Source: Orientallactaga sibirica (taxonomy: Eukaryota > Chordata > Mammalia > Rodentia > Dipodidae). Taken from it: a stretch of DNA of 64,000 nt. The DNA lies in contig JAEOAD010000032.1 of assembly GCA_036365145.1 (NCBI GenBank), positions 959,501 to 1,023,500 on the forward strand, read 5' to 3'. Each line of letters opens with the position of its first letter. Position 1 is the first letter of the stretch. Positions 54,525 through 64,000 of the stretch are shown here, piece by piece. Both the position numbers and the translations under genes were made by a program. Under the pieces are notes generated by a model. It searched no databases and was not told where the DNA came from. It saw only the letters and a list, made by a program, of their open reading frames with translations.

Positions 54525-54685
54525 TTTTTTTTTTTTTTTTTTTTTTTTGAGGCAGGGTCTCATTACGTTTCTCAGGCTGGCTGTGAACTCATTTTGTAGC
54601 CCAGACAGTGTCTAAACTCGTAGTTCTCCTGTAGCAGCCTCGCAAGTGGGTAGAATTGTATGTATGTGCCACTAGACCCACTTGG
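54525..54685 (-). mobile_element. B1 SINE, diverged
   Basis: Antisense, with a 24-T run (54526-54548) from the tail, GAGGCAGGGTCTCATTACG, and a diverged end ATGTATGTGCCACTAGACC. 54686-54850 is unassigned. Confidence 0.8.
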
Positions 54686-54850
54686 ACTGCACTTTAACTT
54701 CATTTTTCTTTTTTACATGAAGGAATAGCCTTACATTTTCCTCAGGTTTCAGAGCTGAGTTCAGTCTAAGATAAGATATAGTTATCTGGCAAACTAAAAG
54801 GGCTGGGCATCATTCTGTGTGGTTATTCTCTTTTTTAAAAGACATTACTT

Positions 54851-55062
54851 AGGGCTGGAGAGATGGCTTAGCTGTTAAGTGCTTGCTGTGAAACCCAAGG
54901 ACCCCAGTTTGAGGCTTGATTCCCCAGTACCCATGTAAGCCAGATGCACAAGGAGGTGCAGATATCTAGAATTCGTTTGCAGTGGCTGGAGGTCCTGGTG
55001 CACCCAATCTCTCTCTCTCCCTCTCCCTGTCACTGTCAAATAAATAAATAAAAATTTAGAAA
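54851..55062 (+). mobile_element. tRNA-derived SINE
   Basis: Sense copy with GGGCTGGAGAGATGGCTTAG and AAATAAATAAATAAAAAT tail. A short duplication ACATTACTTA/ACATTATTTA flanks it. The next, antisense copy follows directly, tail-to-tail. Confidence 0.93.
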
Positions 55063-55352
55063 ACATTATTTATGTGTTTATTTATTTTATATACAAGGAC
55101 ACAGAGAGAGACAGAGAGAGAGAGACTGAGAGAGAGAGAGAGAAAGAGAGAGAGACTGAGAGAGAGAAAGATAGAGACAGAGAGAGAGAGACTGAGAGAT
55201 CAAATAGGTGTCTCAGGTCCTTCTACCAAATGAACTCCAGGTACATGCACCACTTTGTGCATCTGGCTTTATGTGGTCACTATGGATTTGAACCAGGGCT
55301 ATTGGGCTTTTCAAACAATCACGTTTAACCAACAAGTCATTTCTAAAAGCCC
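55063..55352 (-). mobile_element. tRNA-derived SINE with expanded GA tract
   Basis: Antisense copy whose CT/GA tract grew to about 110 bp (55091-55200) with repeated ACTGAGAGAGAG and AGAGACAGAGAG higher-order units. Diverged head (AACAAGTCATTTCTAAAAGCCC). Confidence 0.85.
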
Positions 55353-55465
55353 ATGTGTGGCTATTTTCCCAGTCTTCTGATAAAAACACTTTTGAAGGAA
55401 AAAAATGTTATTTGTTAGAATAATTATTTACTTTTGGAAAACTTTTCTTGTATTTTTGTTTGCAT

Positions 55466-55543
55466 TTTCTTAATATTTTATTTATTTATTTACAAGTAGA
55501 GAGAGAGGGAGATATATAGATCGATAGATGATAGATAGATAGG

Positions 55544-55586
<43 letters not shown>

Positions 55587-55743
55587 TAGATAGATGATAG
55601 ATAGAAAGAGAATGGGCACATCAGGGCCTTTTCCCACTACAAATGAATTTCAGATGTGCATGTGCCACTTTGTGCATCTGGCTTTATGTGTGTGCTGGGG
55701 TTTTGCAAGCAGTGCATTTAACCACTGAGCCATCTCTCTAGCC
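55466..55743 (-). mobile_element. tRNA-derived SINE with (GATA)n
   Basis: Antisense copy whose GA tract contains a GATA array of about 80 bp (55517-55600). The body GTGCATCTGGCTTTATGTGTG and head complement GAGCCATCTCTCTAGCCC are clear. Confidence 0.92.
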
Positions 55744-56574
55744 CACTTATTTGTATTTTTAAAGAAATGAATGACTTCGTTTATGAACTGTGTTTATGAA
55801 GCCCACAAAGGCCAGGCATTCCTGCCTGGAAGGGAGGAAGGGAAGCTCCATTCTTCCTGCTTGAGAAACCCTGGGGCATTTGCCACTCTATATTCAGAAG
55901 CTGAATATGAGTTGACACTCAGTAAAACTACTTTCAGCATCCATTTCCAGAGATTAGCCATTGCTGCGCAGCTGTGATTGGTTGATAAAACATTACTATG
56001 TGATGTGATGCTCAAATTGACACCTGATGGATAGATTCCCCCCCCCCATGTCATTACTTATAAAATTCTTGCAGGTAAAAACCCTAATTAAGAACTCATT
56101 TTGTTTCTTATTTTTGCTTAACCTTACTAAATTTCCTGCAACCAGTCATCAGTAACTTCATTTACCTCTTTAGAGCTCATAGTAAATGAGCCTAAATTAA
56201 TTGATTATAAGTTCCTTAATTCCATGTAGCACATTTCTCATTCATTTCTACTCCTCTAACAACAGCTGAGAATTTGACTCATGTCACTACCAGCAAAGTG
56301 TTAAGTACAGCCAGCCAGTCCTACATTGCTTCTATGCCTCTGAGAAATTTCCAGGAAGGACAAAGTTTCCTTCATTAAATATCTGAATTAACTTGGAAGA
56401 TAAATAGGATTCTGCCTAGACATCTCCTTGAGAGCATCACATATTAATGTCTCAACCACCCTCCAGTGCTTCCCTGGGGAATCAGAAAAAGAAATATAAT
56501 TTGGCAGCCCTTTCTCGTGATTCTATAACCACACATAGAGTTAGGTAATTATCTTATTCCTGGATTAAATATGT
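55744..56574. other. Repeat-free block, candidate regulatory DNA
   Basis: Single-copy apart from a C-run at 56038-56047. AT-rich motifs between 56060 and 56450 include CCTAATTAAG, AAATTAATTGATTATAAG and CAACAGCTGAG. No exon recognised. Confidence 0.4.
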
Positions 56575-57300
56575 ATGAATTTCTTCTATGTGTTGTCCGA
56601 AGTCCTAGGAGTGAGAAATAAATAAGACAAATAGTGTTCTGGGATTCTGAGGATGGAAATCAGGGATACTAAATACTCCAGAAGAAACTAAAGAATGCAG
56701 GGATGGCTAGAAAGAGTGGAGAAAGTGCTGCTTCATTCACACAGTAGTCAGAGAGTTCCCTGCTCACCCAGTGATGTCTGAGAGTGCTTGACATCAAGCA
56801 AGTTAGTGTCTATGGGAATGTTTTCAAAGTAATAGTGACAGTGTAAAGGCCCTGAGGCAGAAGAGTTTTGTGGTATGCTTAGGAACCAGCAAGACAGCTG
56901 GTGTGACTGGAACACAACGATGACAAGCCCAGTTTCAGAAGAGAACATTAAATGTTCAGTGACAGATAGGCAATTAACATCCTGTAGATGGGCTGGAGCA
57001 ATGTCTTAGCAGTTAAGGCATTTGGCTGCAAAGCCTAAGGACCCAGGTTGCATTCTCCAGTACCCATACAAGCTAGATGCATAAAGTACTGCATGTGTCT
57101 GGAGATCGTTTGCAGTGGCTAGAGGCCCTGGAGTGCTCATTCTCTTTCTCTCTCTATCTGCCTTTCTTTATATATATATCTGTCTTTCTCTCTGTCTAAT
57201 AAATAAATAAATAATAAATAAACAAATAAATAAAATATAATATCCTGCAGACATGGTAAGAAGTTGGCATTATATTTTGAATGCCCTGAGAGGCTTCAAA
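56575..57300 (+). mobile_element. Ancient mammalian repeat split by a SINE (class uncertain)
   Basis: TCCTAGGAGTGAGAAATAAATAAGACAAAT, then GTGTAAAGGCCCTGAGGCAG and CAGCTGGTGTGACTGGAAC resemble a widespread old mammalian interspersed repeat. Beyond the SINE, GTAAGAAGTTGGCATTATATTTTG appears to continue it. I cannot name the family reliably. Confidence 0.5.
56989..57237 (+). mobile_element. tRNA-derived SINE
   Basis: Sense copy; the A-box region GGCTGGAGCAATGTCTTAGC has one change. Imperfect duplication ATCCTGTAG/ATCCTGCAG at 56979-56987 and about 57242-57250. A TATATATATATC insert sits in the CT tract. 57301-57744 is single-copy with nothing recognised. Confidence 0.92.
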
Positions 57301-57744
57301 GGAGACCCCACACCCTTCTTCAAGGATCAGATAGCCTTGGTGATAAAAAGAAGCTCTCCTGTCAAACTCTAGGGCAAGGCAGCCTAGGGGAAGACGTCTT
57401 TTCCAGTTTAGCTAAGAGGTAGTAAAGGCTGCACATGGGAAAGCGCAGTGGAGAAGGCAGCAAGTGAGGCTTTATTCTCGGATAGCATGCGTTTGGTATG
57501 AGAAAGGATGACTCAGCTTTTCTGGAAACCGTTGTCATGAACTGTAGTATAGACTTAGCTCAAGCTTGGGCATGAGAGAAAACATGTTACAAACTTTCTT
57601 TTAAGACTGTGGATTATGCTTGTGAATGTTATAAGCCTCAGTTTCCTCAGGGACCAGTGGTCATTCTATTTAACACATTAGACCATTGAATGATGGTATG
57701 AATCAAGCAATAAATATAACTATGCACAAGTGCCATTTTGAAAT

Positions 57745-57907
57745 TATTTTATTATTATTATTATTTGTTTTTTCAAGATAGGGCCTCACTCTAGCCCAGG
57801 CTGACCTGGAATTCACTATGTAGTCTCAGGGTGACCTCAAACTCACAGTGATCCCACTTCCACTTCCGGAGTGCCAGGACTAAAGGTATGTGCCACAATG
57901 CCTGGCC
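57745..57907 (-). mobile_element. B1 SINE
   Basis: Antisense: TTTTTCAAGATAGGGCCTCAC, GCCCAGGCTGACCTGGAATTC, ATGTGCCACAATGCCTGGCC; (ATT)n tail complement at 57748-57764. Confidence 0.93.
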
Positions 57908-59388
57908 TTTTTTTTTTTTCAATCTTTTTTTCTGGAATAGCCCTCTGTGACAAGTCATGTCATGGGAAATTGTTTTGGTGAGATAAATAATTCCCGGAGA
58001 GATCTCACAGTGTTCTCAGGTTAGTACAGAACAAGAACTGAGACTTCAAATCAGAACTATTTGACAACAAACCCGTCCCGAAACACTACACTAACAACCA
58101 CAGAGACATAGTGATTTCAATAATACAAATAGCTAATGACATACATCGTGTCATCTTGTTTTTTCTCATCTCATACCTCTTTCAATTCCTACAGGTTCCT
58201 ACCGAGTTGAAATATTATCTTTGTTTTAGAAACTACAAAGGAGAGAATCAAACAGATCAAACACATGGTCTGGAGCCAAGCTCGCATAGCTTGAAGCTGG
58301 TATGAAATTGGGGTCGATGACACAAAGCTGTGCATCTCACTATGGGATTCAGTGTACTTCATCCTGCCTGTGCACAGGGTTGGGTGGAAGGGCCTGAGGC
58401 TGGATATGGAGACACTCAGGAGAATTCCTGGAACTCCAAGGAAGAGGAGGTGCCAGCACACCTAGGATGCCAGAGATTAGGTGAGAACCATCCACTTCTC
58501 TTCCTGAGCACATTTCTCTGAAGTTAATATTGTAAGATGTTAGCCTGTTCCTTCTTCTATAAACAGAATTTATTGCTTTTTTTCCATTGCTTTCATTTTT
58601 CAGAGGTGATGAAGTATTTATCAGAAGGCTTGCTTTTGCAATTCATAAGAGCTCTCCTTACACTGATGTATCCAATCCTTTCCTGCTCAGAGAAAATGAC
58701 AGCATGAGGGAGAACCTGGCTTTGTTGCAAGATGCTTCCCCCCCTACTTCCCTTTAAAGGAATAAGGGGAAAAATAAATAATCTATTCCAAAGACAAAAA
58801 TCTGACTGCATTTGGTAGACAAGATGAAGAAAAGTATAATTTATTATCAGGTAACGGTGATAGATTAGTTTTCCTTTATTTTACCCAATCATTATAAAAT
58901 CCCAAGATAAATCTAACTGAATGCTATTTTTCTTCAGGGACCTGCTAACTTTTTTCTACCCACTACAAAATAGCAAACGAATGAAATCAGTCCTTTTTAA
59001 GCATACTTTTACAGAGACAGAGATTAAAGCAGCCTTGAGGCACCACTGGGCAAAATTCTTTACAACCTCTTCTGGCATCTATGATAGGGAAAACCCTTGT
59101 TTATGATGATGAAATGAAAATTCACAGCTCTGGGGTACCTGGGTACTGACATGCCTTCTGCAGCCCCAAGCAAAGGGCTGTTCGGGAAGCACCCAAAATT
59201 CCAGGGTGCAACATAGGGTGTCTTTTGTCTAGAAAATTAGGCACACAGACATTTGTTGAGCACCTTCCCTCAGTGTGTCTGACAAACATTCCTATGTGAT
59301 CATTTTGCCATGGTTGCCAGCAGAAGAGCAGCTCCTGCCTTTTCTATTTCAGTCAGAGATGGGGAAAGCATGTCTTGTCTGGTATCTG
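57908..59388. other. Single-copy block, no gene recognised
   Basis: About 1.5 kb without clear repeats, except a possible old fragment near 59240-59290 (CATTTGTTGAGCACCTTCC). Frames of 60-90 aa show no recognisable domain. Confidence 0.4.
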
Positions 59389-59670
59389 CTATGGTCTAAC
59401 GTGTCCTCTGAAAGCCCATGCATGAAAGGCTTGGCTTCCAACCTCAGGTAATACTGAGAGTACCTTTAAGAGGGAGGATTGTCTGTTTCTATGGCATAGT
59501 GAGTGCCCTGGAGAGGGATATTGGAGGAGTCCTGGCTCTTTCTCTCCTTTCACTTCCCAGTGGTTATAAGCTGACAGCAAAACTGAGCCAAAATAAACCT
59601 TATCTCTTTCAGTTGATTTTATCTGGTATTTCTTATAATAATGTAGAGAATGAAGAGCTTACTAACATAA
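59389..59670 (+). mobile_element. MaLR-like LTR, old
   Basis: TGCTATGGTCTAACGTGTCC start, GAGAGTACCTTTAAGAGGG and a late AAAATAAACCTTATCTCTTTC signal fit an ERVL-MaLR LTR. The right end is approximate. Confidence 0.6.
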
Positions 59671-60068
59671 TGATGAGTATCTAATATCAAATCTAGGACA
59701 GTGAGGGTGTAGCTATGACTATATCTGCACAATGGCGGTGCATGTCCACTATGCATTGTGATCTTTCTTCTCACATCATTAACTCCTCCTCTGGAAAACA
59801 GAGGGTGTATTTTCTCAAAGATTTTTAGTTTTAATTAATACATATGGAGGACTAGTGTGATGCCTAACATATTGTAAAGGGATCTATATTGTATCCACAT
59901 ATGTTATATATGTATGGGTGTTTGTGTACATGTATGTATTATGTATGTATCTACATTTTTCCTTTCCTAAGAGAGCTTCTTTCAACATCTTTTTATATCA
60001 CACAGACCTATCGGAGGAGAAAGCTAAAGAGCAAACTATCAGAATTCCTAACGGTCTTTCTCTTTCAA
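59671..60068. other. AT-rich single-copy DNA
   Basis: Contains short GTAT/ATGT runs at 59908-59952. No gene or repeat family recognised. Confidence 0.4.
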
Positions 60069-60071
60069 TTT

Positions 60072-60106
60072 ACACACATGCGCGCGCGCGCACACACACA
60101 CACACA
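60072..60106 (+). repeat. (AC)n-ATG-(CG)n-(CA)n alternating tract
   Basis: Thirty-five bases of uninterrupted purine-pyrimidine alternation with a CG core at 60080-60091, a sequence type known to favour left-handed Z-DNA. Confidence 0.95.
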
Positions 60107-60109
60107 GCA

Positions 60110-60342
60110 TTTGTTTTGTATTTTTTATGTGAGAGAGAGAGAGACAGAGAAGAGAGAATTGGTGCTCTAGGGCCTCCAGCCACTGAAATCAAACTTCAGA
60201 CGTGTGCTCCATCTTGTGCACATGTGCGATCTTGCACCTTACGCCACCTTGTTCATCTGGATTACATGGGACCTGGAGAGTCAAACATGTGTCCTTAGGC
60301 TCACAGGCAAGGGCCTTAACCACTAAGCAATCTCTCCAGCTT
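60110..60342 (-). mobile_element. tRNA-derived SINE, long subfamily
   Basis: Antisense: CATCTTGTGCACATGTGCGATC and TTGCACCTTACGCCACCTTG (extra segment), head complement CTAAGCAATCTCTCCAGC. Confidence 0.9.
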
Positions 60343-60388
60343 AATTTTAAAATATGTTTTTATTATGAATTTTCAAGGAGAGGAAGAG

Positions 60389-60448
60389 TGTATGGCACAA
60401 TGCAGGTCGGGCCCTAGCTAGACCGCATGCTAAAAGAAACCAGGCCAC
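60389..60448 (+). mobile_element. 5' LTR stub of a deleted ERV
   Basis: The first about 55-60 bp repeat the start of the complete LTR at 60630 (TGTATGGCACAATGC...GGGCCCTAGC). The sequence then passes, at a CCACACC-type junction, into internal DNA. Confidence 0.85.
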
Positions 60449-60629
60449 ACCTGTCGGGTTTTCTCACCAGGATGGCAGGTAGTCAATGATGGGTAAGACC
60501 CCATGAGATGGGGCAACCTAAGACAGGCACTGTCGCATGTGATGATCCCTTGGTGCCTGGGGTCAACAATGGCTTGGCAAAGAACCATGCCTCCTAGGGT
60601 CGCCAATAATAAAAACAAAAAGGAGGATA
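60449..60629 (+). mobile_element. ERV 3' internal remnant
   Basis: Matches the reverse complement of 29653-29835, ending with the purine-rich tract AAAAACAAAAAGGAGGATA that directly precedes the 3' LTR. No coding content. Confidence 0.88.
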
Positions 60630-61012
60630 TGTATGGCACAATGCAAGTCGGGCCCTAGCCAGATCGCGTGTCAGAAGAAATCAGGAAGTGGCTTCTGTGG
60701 ACATGGCTTCCTGCACAGACCTATCGTGGCAACAGCTACAGTCCCATGCTCTCGAGTAACCTGCTGCTAGATGATCTGCCAGGAGACAGGCTGTCATTGG
60801 TCACAAGAAGGGGACCATCCCACATAATGATTGGCCAGCCAAACCATTTAAACCCCCTACACTTCCTTGAATAAACGAGTTTGCAGAAGCTTGCCCTCTG
60901 CCTGCTTCCACCCAACTCCCGGAGCCTGTGCCGTGACTCCACGCCTCTCACCCCCTACTCGGCGGAGACCCTGCAGTCCCTCCTGGGCTGGCCCTAGGAG
61001 GGACCCCCAACA
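60630..61012 (+). mobile_element. Complete 3' LTR of the ERV
   Basis: TG...CA LTR: CCAAT-type GATTGGCCAGCC (60831-60842), a weak TATA-like TTTAAACCCC, AATAAA (60869-60874) and the end GGACCCCCAACA. Outer flanks GAAGAG (60383-60388) and GGAGAT (61013-61018) agree at four of six positions, consistent with a decayed 6-bp duplication. Confidence 0.9.
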
Positions 61013-61199
61013 GGAGATAGAATGAGAGAGAAAATGTATGGGTGTGCCAGGACCTCTTGCTACTGCAAAAGAACTCCAGAAATATGTGCTGCATTGTATA
61101 TCTGTCTTACATGGGTACTGTGGAACTGAACCTATGCCATCAGGCTTTCAAGCAAACATCAGTTTGAAACACTGATCCATCTCTCTAGTGCCTCTTGCT

Positions 61200-61348
61200 T
61201 CTTCTTCTTCTTCTTTTTTTTTTTTGTTGTTGTTGTTGAGGTAGGGTTTCACTCTAGCCCCAGGCTGGCATCAAATTCACGGGAATCCTCTTGCCTCATC
61301 CTTCTGAGGGCTGGGATTAAGAATCTGCATCATCATGCCTGGGCCTAA
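61200..61348 (-). mobile_element. B1 SINE, diverged
   Basis: Antisense with a (TTC)n/(TTG)n-modified tail, GAGGTAGGGTTTCACTCTAGC and GAGGGCTGGGATTAAG. Confidence 0.85.
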
Positions 61349-61386
61349 TGCTGCCTTGACAATAAAAAGTAGAAAGTTTATCTTTT

Positions 61387-61388
<2 letters not shown>

Positions 61389-61428
<40 letters not shown>

Positions 61429-61429
61429 T
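61389..61429 (+). repeat. (CA)n microsatellite
   Basis: About 20 uninterrupted AC units. Confidence 0.98.
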
Positions 61430-62618
61430 AAAATGTCATATCATATATGTATATATACATTTTTAAAACTTACAGATTTTATTTAGTACACATTCTAAGC
61501 AGGTTGTTCTCTGATAAAACCTTAACTGAAACATTTGTGTATGTACACATATTTATACATACATGCGCATATATATCCATATATAGCACACTTATAATGC
61601 ATATATATACATGGTATGTTTTCTATGGATATATAAAGTATATTTACTTTTAAAAGTTAATTGGCTTGGATAATTATGGGTCTAGCAAACACAAAATTCA
61701 TATAGCAGGCTGGAACTGGAAATGCTCAGGCATGAGCTAAAGCTGACCTCCACAGACAGGATTTCTTCCTCAGGGAAACCACATTTTTTTCCCTCTTAAG
61801 TCCTGACAGCTTCCTGGAACTGGCCCATCCAGGTTTTGCAAGGGCAATCTTTGCTTAATGATAACTGACTGTATGTTAACCTCATCTATCAAAAACCTCA
61901 CATCAACACCTAGGTTAGTATCTGGTTGAATGACTAGGCACCACAGTCCAGTCACGTTGTAATATTCTGGTCAACTACAGCACTTACTTCCTGTCCTGCA
62001 CAGCAGCAAGAATCTTGGCTTCATTGTTTCACAATAGTTGTTAATCAAAGATTGAGCATATGACATTTCTTTGAAGACCTCCATGGGAGGAAAAGAGAAT
62101 CAATGGCAGAAGAGCACCGAGCTGGTCTTTAACTCTGCACATTGTTTGTCTAAAAAGTAAGTATTATACTATTTGTTCTTATTTAGTGAATTATGTGCAA
62201 AATTTCCCAAATTCAATATTTTCGTGAAGGCAAACACTTGCTAAAATATTCATAGTGCTGCTTTCTAAAAATAATTACATTACGTGCTGCCTCTGTCCTC
62301 CAGGAGACTGTAGTGCCAACATTTTTTTTTTCCTGGAATATACTTGGAAAGTATATTGAAAGCAATTTGTGGAGCTTGCTTTATGTGATAGGACTGAGAT
62401 TTTAAAAAAAAAGTGGGAAAGAAATTCTGTTAACAGGTTGGTTTTTGATAAACCTCAGAAGAAAATGAGGAAACATGCAGGCGTTTTTGCAAAACAGCAT
62501 CTGAGGCAAAGTTTCTATGATAGACATTTGTACTGTGTGCTTTGAGAAAGATTAGGAAATATTGTGCTAGGGGAATTACTGAGCAAACAGCAGTAGTAGA
62601 GGTTAGAGAAGGAAAGAA
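61430..62618. other. AT-rich single-copy DNA, no gene recognised
   Basis: TATATA-rich at 61440-61630; the remainder has no recognised repeat. A 61-aa minus frame at 61770-61955 is unassigned. Confidence 0.4.
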
Positions 62619-62785
62619 AACTAGGTGTGGTGGCCCATGCCTTTGATCCCCACACTCCTGAAGGCAGAGATAGGAGGATCACTGTGAGTTTTGAGGCCAC
62701 CCTGAGACTGCGTAGTAAATTCCAGGTTGGCCTGGGCTAGATAGAGTAAGACTCTACCATGACAAAACAAACAAACAAACAAGTA
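62619..62785 (+). mobile_element. B1 SINE
   Basis: Sense copy: CTAGGTGTGGTGGCCCATGCC, GGCAGAGATAGGAGGATCAC, GCCTGGGCTAGATAGAGTAAG and a (CAAA)n tail. Confidence 0.92.
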
Positions 62786-63944
62786 AAGAAAAACTTAGAT
62801 TTTTTTTTATTGCTGTTTCATTTTTTGGAAAATTTTTTAAAGACAAGCTGGCCTCAAACTTTCTATGGAATTTGGCTATTACATGTTATGTTTTGGGTAA
62901 AATGCATGAAGCAAAGTTGGACCTTATCTACAACTTCAATTAAGTGTACCTCAGTCAAGACTGTCACCATTAAACTACCTCCAACCTTCCTGGGGCCATG
63001 AGCATGAATAGAATGGTATAATGTTAATTCTTTGAAATGTATGACAGGTTGTTACAAAGCATGATTTTGATGGTGGATAATGGGTGCACATAGTACAATT
63101 TTTCCTTTTCCTAAACTATATAGGAAACAAATAGGGAGATTGGATCACACACTGACATAATCTGAATGACTCTGATTAATAAATGCACTTATCATCACAT
63201 TGAAAAAGGTTAAAAAATCAAATATAGGCAAATTAATGATATAGTTTCTGAAATAATCTGATCAATACACAATAGTGATTTGGGACAAAATGGAGGTCAG
63301 TAGTAAGAATCAGGACTTTTTAAAGATTGAAAAGAATCGGATTCATTGATGAGATGATGTGAAGTGAGCAACAAATAGGAAATTTATGACATAGAGGGTT
63401 TAGCCCTGATATTTGGTAAGATGAAGAAGTCACTCACAGAAGACACACAATTCAAAATCAGATCGAGTAGCTCCTTGCACTATGCAGTTGTTATAGAAGT
63501 TTCAATTACTTGTACCTCCATCACAATTCAGTCTCCTCTCTTCTGCAATTACACCCTGGGCCTTGCCATTACCAATAAATCATCACTTCCAGAATCTATG
63601 GTTTTTGAATGTCATCCTCTAGTTAATTTTTCAAGTTTACAGAATCTAATAATTCACTTTGAAAATCTTCAATATTTTTAAGGACTTATGGTATCAATCT
63701 TGGAACATTCTAATTCTCCTTCCAGTCTTCTAGTATAGGGCATCACATATTTTTACTGTAAAGAATCTATGTGCCAGTTTTCCTCAGGGATACCAACACA
63801 CCTGGAAAAATATTTCAATTCTGCTTATCCCCAGTGCTCTCACTTAAAGCTAGCTCCTTTCCCATGCTCGGGTACACTGGTCCTCTAATGATTTACTTCC
63901 TCTACCTTGCTGCAACAGTATTTCCATCAGCAGAGAAAAGTATT
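62786..63944. other. Single-copy DNA, no gene recognised
   Basis: AT-rich. Frames of 72-86 aa at 62759-63001, 63421-63681 and 63771-63989 show no recognisable domain. Confidence 0.4.
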
Positions 63945-64000
63945 TTGTCTTGTTTTTTTGAGGTAGGGTCTCACACTAGCTCAGGCTGACCTGGAATTCA
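63945..64000 (-). mobile_element. B1 SINE, cut by the window edge
   Basis: Antisense start: TTTTTTTGAGGTAGGGTCTC, CTAGCTCAGGCTGACCTGG; continues beyond the window. Confidence 0.9.

Larger units (their letters stand above)
60345..61195 (-). mobile_element. tRNA-derived SINE split by an ERV
   Basis: Tail and start of the GA tract at 60345-60388; the rest of the GA tract, body and head at 61013-61195 (GCCAGGACCTCTTGCTACTGC, ATCCATCTCTCTAGTG). Confidence 0.75.

Overview
The window is mammalian nuclear DNA from a rodent. It contains B1-type (7SL-derived), B4 and ID SINEs, ERVL-MaLR LTRs, L1 and older L2, MIR, hAT and Tigger-like fossils. The most abundant repeat is a tRNA-derived SINE (about 40 copies) with a tRNA-like head, a central segment around GCACAAGGTGGCACATG, a (CT)n tract and an AAATAAAT tail. 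From memory this SINE is typical of jerboas (Dipodidae, e.g. Jaculus); the genus is an inference that a database search would settle. I find no intact host protein-coding gene, no rRNA, no functional tRNA and no CRISPR. The open reading frames are short and mostly arise from SINEs, microsatellites or dead L1 and retroviral genes. The window is best read as intergenic or deep intronic sequence.

Layout. 1-6.1 kb: several antisense L1 3' ends, cut by a MaLR LTR and SINEs. 6.1-18 kb: mostly single-copy DNA with short sense L1 reverse-transcriptase remnants, two solo MaLR LTRs with intact target-site duplications, and a 1.3-kb repeat-free block (13.85-15.15 kb). 19-22.1 kb: the largest L1, an antisense 3' half with a broken ORF2, ending at a GC-rich tandem repeat. 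24.2-29 kb: an older antisense L1 interrupted by other elements, plus four copies of an interspersed repeat I cannot name. 29.3-31.3 kb: the 3' part of an antisense endogenous retrovirus (LTR, env-less 3' region, broken integrase, end of RNase H). 31.3-34.3 kb: nested LTRs and SINEs. 34.3-60 kb: single-copy AT-rich blocks between SINEs, several with clustered homeodomain-type or other transcription-factor motifs. 60.4-61.0 kb: an internally deleted retrovirus of the same family as the 29-kb copy, inserted into a SINE. 61-64 kb: single-copy DNA and B1 elements.

No operon or pathway is present. The main content is a layered record of retrotransposition. Several insertions can be ordered from the sequence itself: target-site duplications, an empty site preserved in a related L1 copy, and elements split by younger ones. 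The single-copy blocks are candidate regulatory DNA, but conservation cannot be judged without alignments.
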